Shown in pieces: positions 1 to 5,550 of a stretch of DNA of 6,648 bases. Every line of letters begins with the position of its first letter. Within the stretch, counting starts at the first letter, position 1. The notes beneath the pieces were generated by a model. That model saw only the letters and a list, made by a program, of their open reading frames with translations, made no database searches and was not told the DNA's origin. Position numbers and translations under genes: made by a program. Source of the stretch: Gammaproteobacteria bacterium (lineage in GTDB: Bacteria > Pseudomonadota > Gammaproteobacteria > Thiohalomonadales > Thiohalomonadaceae); assembly GCA_015232955.1 (NCBI GenBank), contig JADFYS010000110.1, positions 1-6,648 of the forward strand, written 5' to 3'.

Positions 1-2
1 GA

Positions 3-53
3 ACTGAGCAGCAGGCACCAGAGTTTGAGATGGATCAGACGGTTTCCTGGTAA
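3..53 (+). CDS. possible C-terminal end of a gene cut by the window edge
   Basis: Reading frame 3 is open from the edge and ends at a TAA at 51-53, giving 16 residues that end in DQTVSW. The composition is ordinary for a protein tail, but the stretch is too short to assign to a family. A competing reading exists on the other strand (ATG at 57-55, preceded by a purine-rich GGAAAGGGG), so even the strand is uncertain. No function is proposed. Confidence 0.2.
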   Translation, partial: TEQQAPEFEMDQTVSW

Positions 54-155
54 TCATCGCCCCTTTCCATAGGACAGCGGCAGGTTCGTCAGAATCTTGC
101 CGGTAAGAGCCCTTTGGACTTGGCTGCGGGACACCACAAATCAGCCATTTTTCCC

Positions 156-186
156 AAAAATCGCCAGAGCCGGGGCGAAGTTTTTT
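156..186. terminator. possible bidirectional intrinsic terminator
   Basis: The inverted repeat TCGCC (161-165) / GGCGA (174-178) encloses an 8-base loop. It is flanked by AAAAA on the left (156-160) and by AG plus TTTTTT on the right (181-186). Read on either strand, a GC-rich hairpin is followed by a T-run, directly on the minus strand and after two bases on the plus strand. The stem is only 5 bp, so strength is doubtful. It would separate the left-edge gene from the promoter and operon starting near 251. Confidence 0.4.
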
Positions 187-250
187 CAGTGTTCTCCCTT
201 TTTGACTTGTCGTCCTCGGATCAAACCCTCCAAAAAACACTTCAAATAGT

Positions 251-279
251 TTGCTTCAGTGGGTTGGAATTCCTATACT
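251..279 (+). promoter_or_regulatory. putative sigma-70 promoter of the PIN operon
   Basis: TTGCTT at 251-256 and TATACT at 274-279 are separated by exactly 17 bases. The -10 matches the consensus at five of six positions, but the -35 at only three. The predicted start point is about 285-287, on top of the ATG at 286, which suggests a leaderless or nearly leaderless message. The spacer contains the 8-base palindrome GGAATTCC (266-273), a possible repressor site. This is inferred from motif spacing only. Confidence 0.35.
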
Positions 280-285
280 TTATTT

Positions 286-585
286 ATGAAAAAAATCAGA
301 ACACCCACTGTTCATGCCAAAAACCGTCAAGGTTTAACTAATATCGAATCACTGCGCTTTAGTTACCTCCACGAAAATATGAAATATGGTTGGTCTTGTT
401 TCGTGTTTTTGCTCAATATCATTCATGGTTTCAAAATGGATTATGATGAGAACTGGAAAATAATGTGTGAGGGACATGGTATCCCTGCTGTAATAACTAA
501 AGATGATTACCTCGACTACAGCTTGCTTTGCAATGAGTTAAATGCAAAACATTTTGCTCATTTAAATGATGAAACAACTCAATGA
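286..585 (+). CDS. hypothetical small protein upstream of the PIN nuclease
   Basis: I do not recognise this ORF. From the ATG at 286 it gives 99 residues; a GTG at 259 in the same frame would add nine. I prefer 286 because a promoter-like -10 box ends seven bases before it. There is no visible Shine-Dalgarno sequence. A weakly hydrophobic stretch (FVFLLNIIHGF) lies near residues 39-49, and the C-terminal half is acidic and rich in Asp, Glu, Asn and Tyr. Its TGA overlaps the ATG of the PIN gene (ATGA at 582-585), which argues that it is translated and coupled to it. The coding sequence is clearly more AT-rich than all downstream genes, suggesting a separate origin. It could be a regulator or antitoxin by position only, a decayed gene, or a chance ORF. 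Confidence 0.35.
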   Translation: MKKIRTPTVHAKNRQGLTNIESLRFSYLHENMKYGWSCFVFLLNIIHGFKMDYDENWKIMCEGHGIPAVITKDDYLDYSLLCNELNAKHFAHLNDETTQ

Positions 586-1016
586 AACTCTATCTCGATA
601 ACTGCTGCTTTAATCGACCCTTTGATGACCAGTCCAACTTTCGCATTCAACTGGAAACCGAAGCCAAACTCCGTATCCAGGACGATATACGCAATGGCCA
701 TCATCAACTGGTCTGGTCGTATGTACTGGAGTACGAAAACAGTAAAAATCCTTACCGTGAACGGCGAGAGCAGATTGATAGCTGGATTAAATATGCGGTT
801 GTCGATCTGGTCTCCTCTGCTGAAATACGCCAACAGGCGAAAATGGCAATGGAGATCGGCTTAAAACAGATGGATGCCTTTCATTTGGGTTGTGCCATTG
901 TGGCCGGATGTGAAGTTTTTCTGACCACTGATAAAGGCATCTCAAAGCGAGCTAACCTCTTTTCTGCCATTCAAATTTTTGATCCCATCCGTTTTATTCA
1001 GGAGACAACACCATGA
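582..1016 (+). CDS. PIN-domain ribonuclease, VapC-like toxin
   Basis: The 144-residue protein begins MKLYLDNCCFNRPFDDQ, a typical PIN-domain first strand. PIN proteins are Mg/Mn-dependent RNases using clustered acidic residues. Here the candidates are D6, E50 (in VLEYE), D98 (in QMDAFHLGCAI) and D117 (in LTTDKGI), in the order and spacing expected of the family, so the active site looks intact. The length is normal for a single-domain VapC-type toxin. The start overlaps the stop of the upstream small ORF by ATGA, and the stop overlaps the next gene by ATGA (1013-1016), so all three are probably co-translated. The RNA target cannot be read from the sequence. Domain identity is secure; the toxin role is inferred from the family and from the small partner gene. 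Confidence 0.88.
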   Translation: MKLYLDNCCFNRPFDDQSNFRIQLETEAKLRIQDDIRNGHHQLVWSYVLEYENSKNPYRERREQIDSWIKYAVVDLVSSAEIRQQAKMAMEIGLKQMDAFHLGCAIVAGCEVFLTTDKGISKRANLFSAIQIFDPIRFIQETTP

Positions 1017-1219
1017 TGACCGATACCGAAATCAGAAGCCGGGGCGTACAGGTTTTGGCGCAGACGATGGGTGATGTTGAAGCAGAGCGATTTATTGCCC
1101 TGATTCAGCGGGAGCCGTTTGACTATACCGAGTGGCGGCAATCGCTACCGGAAGAATCATCGTTTGAAGCATTTGATGCTAAGGCAATGGCCTATCGAAA
1201 CGCCAAACGAGGGATCTAA
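1013..1219 (+). CDS. small partner protein of the PIN nuclease, candidate antitoxin
   Basis: This 68-residue protein has a pattern (EIRxxGxxxL, then AERFIxLIxREPFDYTxWR, residues 6-42) that I recall from short hypothetical proteins encoded next to PIN nucleases of this type. It lacks the obvious AbrB, ribbon-helix-helix or Phd DNA-binding pattern of standard VapB antitoxins. The start is well supported: AGGAGA at 1000-1005 precedes the ATG by seven bases, and the ATG overlaps the PIN stop by four bases. A second ATG follows immediately at 1016. An antitoxin role is inferred from size, charge and tight coupling. The toxin-first gene order is the reverse of classical vapBC. It could instead be an accessory or targeting protein. 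Confidence 0.7.
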   Translation: MMTDTEIRSRGVQVLAQTMGDVEAERFIALIQREPFDYTEWRQSLPEESSFEAFDAKAMAYRNAKRGI

Positions 1220-1221
1220 AC

Positions 1222-1225
1222 GGAG
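1222..1225 (+). promoter_or_regulatory. ribosome binding site of the hsdR remnant
   Basis: GGAG lies five bases before the ATG at 1231, in the 11-base gap after the 68-residue gene. This supports the start and shows that hsdR was the next gene of the same operon. Confidence 0.6.
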
Positions 1226-1230
1226 TCACC

Positions 1231-1629
1231 ATGACCTTCACCGAAGCCCGTTTGGAGCAGGCGATTATCGATCTGCTCGCCACTGAAGGCATCCCCCATA
1301 CGCACGGCGCGACCCTTGATCGTGATCCGGCTACGGTTTTAATTGCCGACGATCTGCGCGACTACCTCGCTCAACACTACGCCACAGAGCAGATCACCGC
1401 GAATAAGATCGAGTCGGTGATTCGGCAACTGGTGTCACCACCCGCTTCCGATCTCTATAAGAGCAAGAAGCAGATTATGAAGTGGGTCAGCGATGGCTTT
1501 CTACTCAAACGGGAAGATCGCAGCCAGAAAGATATCTACCTGCAACTGATCGACTATAGCGAATCGCTGGCTGATCTTGTCAGTCATCTTCCGCCCCATA
1601 GCCTCCACCTCCGGCAGAGCGTAGAGTAA
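1231..1629 (+). pseudogene. hsdR: truncated type I restriction enzyme R subunit (N-terminal fragment)
   Basis: The first 110 residues (to about 1560) match the N-terminal region of type I restriction endonuclease R subunits: the opening MTFTEARLEQAIIDLLATEG, the DDLRDYLAQHY segment (41-50), then IESVIRQL, PASDLY, KQIMKWVSDGFLLKREDRSQKD and LQLIDYS. Full HsdR proteins are about 1000 residues and use a PD-(D/E)XK nuclease followed by two RecA-like translocase domains. The fragment stops before the nuclease motif, so it cannot cut or translocate. The last 22 codons (1561-1629) do not look like HsdR: from about 1592 they are the antisense of the hyuB 3' end. The original gene was therefore cut by a rearrangement. 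A good ribosome site and an intact frame mean a 132-residue product could still be made. Confidence 0.85.
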
Positions 1630-3121
1630 GGCGGTCTCCCTTTGCAACATGAAGAGAGACCTTGGCTGGTAGAGGTGTGCCGTTGAGCCGATTCTCTCCG
1701 GGTAACCCATCACCACCACCACAGATCCCCCAAGGGCGGTGGTGGCGGCGTTCGGTTATCAGAGTCACCTGAGTCGGGCGGAGAAACTCATACTCCCGCT
1801 CCAGCCCCTCTCCACCGCGACGAGCGCCGCTGCCACCACTCCCCTGACGCAGGGCGTAACGGCGAATACGGAGAGGGTAGTGGCTCTCCACCACCTCAAT
1901 CGGAGTATTCAGGGTGTTGGTCATGTGGGTCTGAACTCCATCCAAACCGCCGCCATTGGCGCCCGCCCCCATCCCTCCACCCATGGTCTCATAATAGTCC
2001 CACCCCAGCTCGTCATCGCGACTCCCCATGGCGATATTATTCATCGAGCCGTGGCTGGCAGCAGGGATCTGTTGCGGCAAAAGAGCCGCCAGCGCTGCGG
2101 CGATGAGATCCACCACCCGGCTACTGGTCTCAACATTCCCCGCAACCACTGCCGCAGGAGAGCGTGCATTGAGGAGTGACCCCTCTTCAGCAACGATCGT
2201 CACTGGACGAAAGGTGCCGGCGCAGGCCGGTGTCTCTGCCGGCATCAGGGTCCGTAGCAGATAGTAGAGTGCTGCTGCGGTCACCTGCAGCGGACAGTTG
2301 ACATTTCCTCTGGTCTGAGAGGTCGAACCGCTAAAATCGGCAGCCACTGCCCCGTCTGCGGTCACGGTTAGAGTCACCTCAAGCTGAAGGTCATAATTTC
2401 CCGCGCCGTCACTATCCAGAGTATCGCGGGCGCGGTAGCGTCCGGGGGGTATCTGCTGCAGCGCCTTGCGTGCCACCGTCTCACTGTAGTCGTTGAGGGC
2501 CACCACCGCTTGGTGGTAACTCTCCTCTCCCATCCGCAGCAGGAGTTGCTGCAACCGTGTGAGACCGCGCTGGTTTGCCGCCATCTGCGCCGAAAAGTCA
2601 CCTGTAAAATCGTTGCCGCCAACCGCTGCGACGAGCGGCTCAAAACGGCTACGAACAATCTCGCCATCGACAACCACCGCCGTCGGCGGAATCACCACCC
2701 CCTCCTCCTGCAGCGTAGTCGAGAGAGGCATAGAGCCGGGTGCAGCACAGCCGATATTGGCGTGGTGTGCCCGGTTAACGACGAATCCCTGAACGCCTGT
2801 AGCGGTACAGAGCGGGGCGATTAAGGTCACATCCGGGAGATGGGTTCCCCCCAGATAGGGGTCATTGACCACCACCATCTCACCCTGCTGCCACACCCGC
2901 CCCTGCACCAGATCCGCCATCGCATAGGCCATACTCCCGAGGTGTACCGGAATATGGGCGGCCTGCGCCAGCAGCTCTCCCTTGGGATCAAACAGTGCAC
3001 ACGAGTAGTCGAGTCGATCCCGGATATTGGGAGAGAGCGCCGCCCGCTGCAGCACCGCCCCCATCTCTTCACAGATAGCGGTCACCCGACTCGAAAAGAG
3101 GGTGAGTTCAATGCTGTTCAC
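1580..3121 (-). CDS. hyuB: hydantoinase B / 5-oxoprolinase beta-type subunit, 3' end probably rearranged
   Basis: The 513-residue protein is a HyuB-family subunit. Recognisable blocks are EEMGAVLQRAALSPNIRDR (18-36), VVNDPYLGGTHLPD (84-97), NRAHHANIG (116-124), APGSMPL (127-133), HMTNTLNTPIEVVESHYPLR (399-418), GSGGSGARRGGEGL (427-440) and the C-terminal SAGGGGYG (502-509). The family works with HyuA in ATP-dependent ring opening of hydantoins or 5-oxoproline, or in related carboxylations; the substrate here cannot be told. No hyuA is in the window. Many relatives continue beyond GGGGYG, whereas here only AEDD follows before a TGA at the hsdR junction, so the tail is probably lost or replaced. 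The start is GTG (3121-3119), the furthest upstream possible: the ubiA stop lies six bases before it in the same frame. There is no Shine-Dalgarno sequence, so translation probably depends on ubiA coupling. Confidence 0.9.
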   Translation of the reverse strand: MNSIELTLFSSRVTAICEEMGAVLQRAALSPNIRDRLDYSCALFDPKGELLAQAAHIPVHLGSMAYAMADLVQGRVWQQGEMVVVNDPYLGGTHLPDVTLIAPLCTATGVQGFVVNRAHHANIGCAAPGSMPLSTTLQEEGVVIPPTAVVVDGEIVRSRFEPLVAAVGGNDFTGDFSAQMAANQRGLTRLQQLLLRMGEESYHQAVVALNDYSETVARKALQQIPPGRYRARDTLDSDGAGNYDLQLEVTLTVTADGAVAADFSGSTSQTRGNVNCPLQVTAAALYYLLRTLMPAETPACAGTFRPVTIVAEEGSLLNARSPAAVVAGNVETSSRVVDLIAAALAALLPQQIPAASHGSMNNIAMGSRDDELGWDYYETMGGGMGAGANGGGLDGVQTHMTNTLNTPIEVVESHYPLRIRRYALRQGSGGSGARRGGEGLEREYEFLRPTQVTLITERRHHRPWGICGGGDGLPGENRLNGTPLPAKVSLHVAKGDRLTLRSAGGGGYGAEDD

Positions 3122-3127
3122 AAAAAA

Positions 3128-4000
3128 TCAACGGTAACCGTAGTCAAGCGTGATGGCGACAAAGAGCACCAGCCCGACATAGTGGTTGTTGAGAAACGCG
3201 TTGAGACAGCGTTGCGGATCACGATCGGCGATAAGCAGCTGTTGATAGCCAAAGAAGAGTGCAGCGATCCCCACCCCCCCCAGGTAGTAGCTCCCCAACT
3301 GAAAAAGAGCGCCGATATAATAGAGGAGCAGCAGAATCAATAGCTGAATTACCGCGATAATCAAACGATCATAGCGACCAAAGAGGATTGCACTCGACTT
3401 GACACCGATTCTCAGATCGTCTTCCTTATCACTCATGGCATACATCGTGTCATAGGCCAACGCCCAAAGAAGCGTCACCGCAAACAGCCACCACGACTGC
3501 AGTGGCACCTCCCCCAGTTGCGCGGCAAAGGCCATCGGTATCGCCCAACCGAACGCCACTCCGAGGTAGGCCTGAGGGAGGTGAGTGAACCGTTTGACAA
3601 AGGGGTAGCTTGCGGCGAGAAAGAGGGCAATCAGCGACAGAAGTATCGTCAATCGGTTCAGCTGCAGCACCAGCAGGAAAGAGAGAAGAGAGAGGATGGC
3701 AAAAAGCCATAACGCCTCCCGCGGAGAGGCCTCTCCGGTGGCAAGGGGGCGGGTTCGGGTACGGCTGACATGGCCATCGATATTACGATCGGCAAAATCA
3801 TTGATCGCACAGCCGGCAGAGCGCATAAACACCACCCCACTCACAAAAATTAGCAGCAGTTGAAACGGGGGTAGTCCCCCGGCGGCAAGCCACAACCCCC
3901 AGAGGGTGGGCCAGAGAACAAGATAGATCCCGATAGGCCGATCCAGGCGAATCAGGCGTAGATAGATCGCTCCCCGCTCTACCCAGCTACGGCGATTCAC
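3128..4000 (-). CDS. ubiA: 4-hydroxybenzoate polyprenyltransferase
   Basis: This integral membrane enzyme attaches the polyprenyl chain to 4-hydroxybenzoate, an early step of ubiquinone biosynthesis. The 290 residues match the usual length. Both Mg/diphosphate-binding Asp-rich motifs are present: NDFADRNID (67-75) and YDTMYAMSDKEDD (183-195), the latter followed by IGVKSSAILFG (198-208). The N-terminal LIRLDRPIGIYLVLWPTLWGLW (16-37) is typical of bacterial UbiA. About eight or nine hydrophobic segments run through the chain. The start is GTG at 4000-3998, overlapping the upstream TGA as GTGA, with GGAG (4009-4006) five bases ahead. It is therefore coupled to the DUF1249 gene, and hyuB follows after six bases. 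Identification is firm; the isoprenoid chain length cannot be deduced. Confidence 0.96.
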   Translation of the reverse strand: MNRRSWVERGAIYLRLIRLDRPIGIYLVLWPTLWGLWLAAGGLPPFQLLLIFVSGVVFMRSAGCAINDFADRNIDGHVSRTRTRPLATGEASPREALWLFAILSLLSFLLVLQLNRLTILLSLIALFLAASYPFVKRFTHLPQAYLGVAFGWAIPMAFAAQLGEVPLQSWWLFAVTLLWALAYDTMYAMSDKEDDLRIGVKSSAILFGRYDRLIIAVIQLLILLLLYYIGALFQLGSYYLGGVGIAALFFGYQQLLIADRDPQRCLNAFLNNHYVGLVLFVAITLDYGYR

Positions 4001-4479
4001 TCCCGCTCCAGTGCCGCTTCTGTGAGCGGCTCGGGACGATAGTGGTGATCCAGAGCAAAGTGGATGCAGAGCTGTAGTAACTGATTGACTCGCAGCTTGC
4101 CATCGAGCTGCTCGCCCCGCAGCGGATTACTGAGGTAGCGAGGCGGTATTCGCCTCTCCCCCTGATATGCGATCACCTCAACCACTTCGGCGTCGTGATA
4201 GCAGCGAAGCTGGAACTCCACCTGTTGTACCACCTCCGGCAGATTCTGCGCCTGCAACAGAGGCAGGCGCCAGCAGAGAAGTGTCATATATTTATGACGC
4301 TCGAGTAGCTGAAGGGTGATGATCGGCGCAGCACTGGCAGAGACGAGATCAAGCGACGCCTCTGGTGCAAGTCGGTCAATACGCGACCAGAGTTGCAGCT
4401 CTTGAAAAAGGTGATAGTTCTCTTCGTAGATCCAGAGCGAGGGGTGGTGTTGGCTATTGCTAAGAGGAGATGAGATCAT
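3997..4479 (-). CDS. DUF1249 family protein (YqiB-like)
   Basis: The 160-residue soluble protein fits the DUF1249 pattern of E. coli YqiB: an E-N-Y near residues 20-22, LLERHKYMTLLCW (58-70), VEFQLRCYHDAEVVEVIAYQ (87-106) with the hallmark YHDA, a basic RRIPPRYLSNP (109-119) and KLRVNQLLQLCIHFALDH (128-145). The biochemical role of the family is unknown to me. Chorismate lyase (UbiC) was considered because of the ubiA neighbour and similar length, but the UbiC sequence pattern is absent. The gene is the first of the operon with ubiA, overlapping it by four bases. The ATG (4479-4477) has no clear Shine-Dalgarno sequence, so the exact start is less certain than the family. Confidence 0.82.
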   Translation of the reverse strand: MISSPLSNSQHHPSLWIYEENYHLFQELQLWSRIDRLAPEASLDLVSASAAPIITLQLLERHKYMTLLCWRLPLLQAQNLPEVVQQVEFQLRCYHDAEVVEVIAYQGERRIPPRYLSNPLRGEQLDGKLRVNQLLQLCIHFALDHHYRPEPLTEAALERE

Positions 4480-4506
4480 CTATAGAGAGGATAAACGGTG
4501 AAGGTG

Positions 4507-4619
4507 TATACCCAAGATACTTGGAAACAGAAGGAGTCGAGAGGCAATGCCATTAAGTTAAGGATCAGGCTGTCCACTACCCGATTGGCGGGACGCCGTA
4601 ACCCCGTCCATGGGGTATA
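4507..4619. repeat. possible miniature inverted-repeat element in the fliA-DUF1249 spacer
   Basis: The 161-base spacer between the fliA stop and the DUF1249 start holds no gene. TATACCC (4507-4513) and GGGTATA (4613-4619) are perfect 7-base inverted repeats bounding a 113-base unit. If the outer TA on each side is a duplicated target, the unit would be TACCC...GGGTA, as expected of IS630/mariner-type MITEs. Inside are several short hairpins: CCAAG-ATA-CTTGG (4512-4524), GGCG-GGA-CGCC (4587-4597) and ACCCC-GTCCAT-GGGGT (4601-4616). The last could also act as a weak hairpin downstream of fliA, but no T-run follows. Only one copy is visible, so the repeat status is unproven. Confidence 0.3.
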
Positions 4620-4640
4620 GGTATATCTTCTCACCTCCCG

Positions 4641-5360
4641 CTACTGGGTATGTTCGCGCATTCTCACCCGGAGACGAGCGTGGGCCTGGCTCATCAACTG
4701 ACTGACGCGAGACTCACTCACCTCAAGAATCATCCCGATCTCTTTCAGGTTAAGCTCTTCATCATAGTAGAGGGCGATGATCAGCTTCTCTCTTTCGGGT
4801 AGAGAGTCGATCGCTGCCGCCAATCCCGAACGAAACTGATCCTCTGCAATGCGTTCGGTCGGTTCCGGGGCCTCATCAGAGAACTGTTCGCGGTTATCAT
4901 CCTCTGAAGAGTTGATATCGTCGAAACTGGTCATGCGCCGGGTATTGCTTTCAAGCAGTATCGAGTGGTACTCCTCAAGAGAGATCCCCATCTCCTCGGC
5001 CACCTCACGATCCGTTGCATCACGACCGGTTCGCATCTCGACCACATTCATCGCCGAGGTGAGATCCCGCACCCGTTTATGGACCGATTTGGGCGCCCAG
5101 TCATTACGACGGAGTTCATCCAGCATCGCTCCGCGCACCCGAATGGTGGCGTAGGTCTCAAAACTCGCCCCCTGAGTCGCCTTATACTGATTGGCCGCGT
5201 CAAGCAGTCCGAGCATTCCCGCCTGAATGAGATCGTCCACCTGAACACTCGCCGGCAGGCGACTGACCAGATGATAGGCTATCTTTTTTACTAGCGGCGC
5301 ATGTCGCGTGACCAGAACCTCCTGATCCACTTGTCCATAGGCGCCGTAACCGTTATCCAA
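4641..5360 (-). CDS. fliA: flagellar sigma factor sigma-28
   Basis: This 239-residue sigma factor directs RNA polymerase to late flagellar and chemotaxis promoters and is normally held by the anti-sigma factor FlgM until the hook is complete. Region 2 is clear: VDDLIQAGMLGLLDAANQY (41-59), ASFETYATIRVRGAMLDELR (65-84) and RNDWAPKSVHK (85-95). Region 3 follows (about 96-145). An acidic linker (146-175) leads to region 4, LPEREKLIIALYYDEELNLK (187-206), with the helix-turn-helix IGMILEVSESRVSQLMSQAH (208-227). The length is normal for FliA. The start is TTG (5360-5358): an in-frame TAG at 5381-5379 excludes any upstream ATG, and the next option, GTG at 5330-5328, would remove ten residues. The Shine-Dalgarno sequence is weak. 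The usual flhF-flhG genes are not immediately upstream; fliK is. Confidence 0.96.
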   Translation of the reverse strand: MDNGYGAYGQVDQEVLVTRHAPLVKKIAYHLVSRLPASVQVDDLIQAGMLGLLDAANQYKATQGASFETYATIRVRGAMLDELRRNDWAPKSVHKRVRDLTSAMNVVEMRTGRDATDREVAEEMGISLEEYHSILLESNTRRMTSFDDINSSEDDNREQFSDEAPEPTERIAEDQFRSGLAAAIDSLPEREKLIIALYYDEELNLKEIGMILEVSESRVSQLMSQAHARLRVRMREHTQ

Positions 5361-5395
5361 ATCCCGCTTCCCGTCTCTCTAGAAAATATCTGCCT

Positions 5396-5424
5396 AATGT
5401 ACCGCAACTGCCGCCGTATCACAA
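5396..5424 (-). promoter_or_regulatory. fliA: weak candidate sigma-70 promoter for fliA
   Basis: On the minus strand, TTGTGA (5424-5419) and TACATT (5401-5396) are spaced by 17 bases, each matching four of six consensus positions. The start would fall about 30 bases before the TTG codon. Matches this weak occur by chance; I include it because fliA is separated from fliK by 190 bases and may need its own promoter. I saw no sigma-54 or sigma-28 consensus in the gap. Confidence 0.2.
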
Positions 5425-5437
5425 AGCGGAGGTTGCG
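5403..5437. other. stem-loop in the fliK-fliA gap
   Basis: CGCAAC (5403-5408) pairs with GTTGCG (5432-5437) and CCGC (5411-5414) with GCGG (5426-5429), separated by a 2x2 internal loop (TG/AG), leaving an 11-base apical loop. It lies in the presumed fliA leader or promoter region. No T-run follows on either strand, so it is not a standard intrinsic terminator. Its function is unknown. Confidence 0.35.
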
Positions 5438-5481
5438 CTAAGTTCCGTTATACCTTCGCCGAGGTCTCTATGATGATCCGC

Positions 5482-5516
5482 GGCCGCTGCAGGGTAGTGT
5501 ACCCGCTATTGCGGCC
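5482..5516. other. two-tier stem-loop just downstream of fliK
   Basis: GGCCGC (5482-5487) pairs with GCGGCC (5511-5516). Inside, GGGTA (5492-5496) pairs with TACCC (5500-5504) around a GTG triloop. The structure begins 34 bases after the fliK stop. With no T-run it is more likely an mRNA end-protecting or processing hairpin, or part of a dispersed repeat, than an intrinsic terminator. Confidence 0.4.
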
Positions 5517-5550
5517 ATAACGAAGAGTATCGATATAATTAAAAGGGATT

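Noticed and set aside
1..57. Minus-strand gene start (ATG 57-55) with a GGAAAGGGG ribosome site
   Set aside because: Possible, but only 19 codons are visible, I saw no minus-strand promoter in 58-186, and it conflicts with an equally plausible plus-strand gene end. It is kept as an alternative in the left-edge entry.
114..341. 75-residue plus-strand ORF
   Set aside because: It runs through the A/T-flanked hairpin at 156-186 and the candidate promoter at 251-279, has no ribosome site and a random-looking composition.
1700..1755. Inverted repeat of CACCACC and GGTGGTGG as a terminator or regulatory hairpin
   Set aside because: It lies inside hyuB and is explained by His/Gly codons (RRHHRPWGICGGG); no T-run follows.
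1739..3343. Long plus-strand ORFs (1739-2179, 2510-2824, 2840-3343) opposite hyuB and the end of ubiA
   Set aside because: They lie antisense to well-recognised genes, have low-complexity His/Arg/Pro-rich translations, no ribosome sites and no family resemblance. They are by-products of codon use on the other strand.
3997..4479. Chorismate lyase (ubiC) call for the gene before ubiA
   Set aside because: Length and position fit, but the sequence carries the DUF1249 YHDA block and the KxxxNQLLxxCxxFAL segment and lacks the UbiC pattern.
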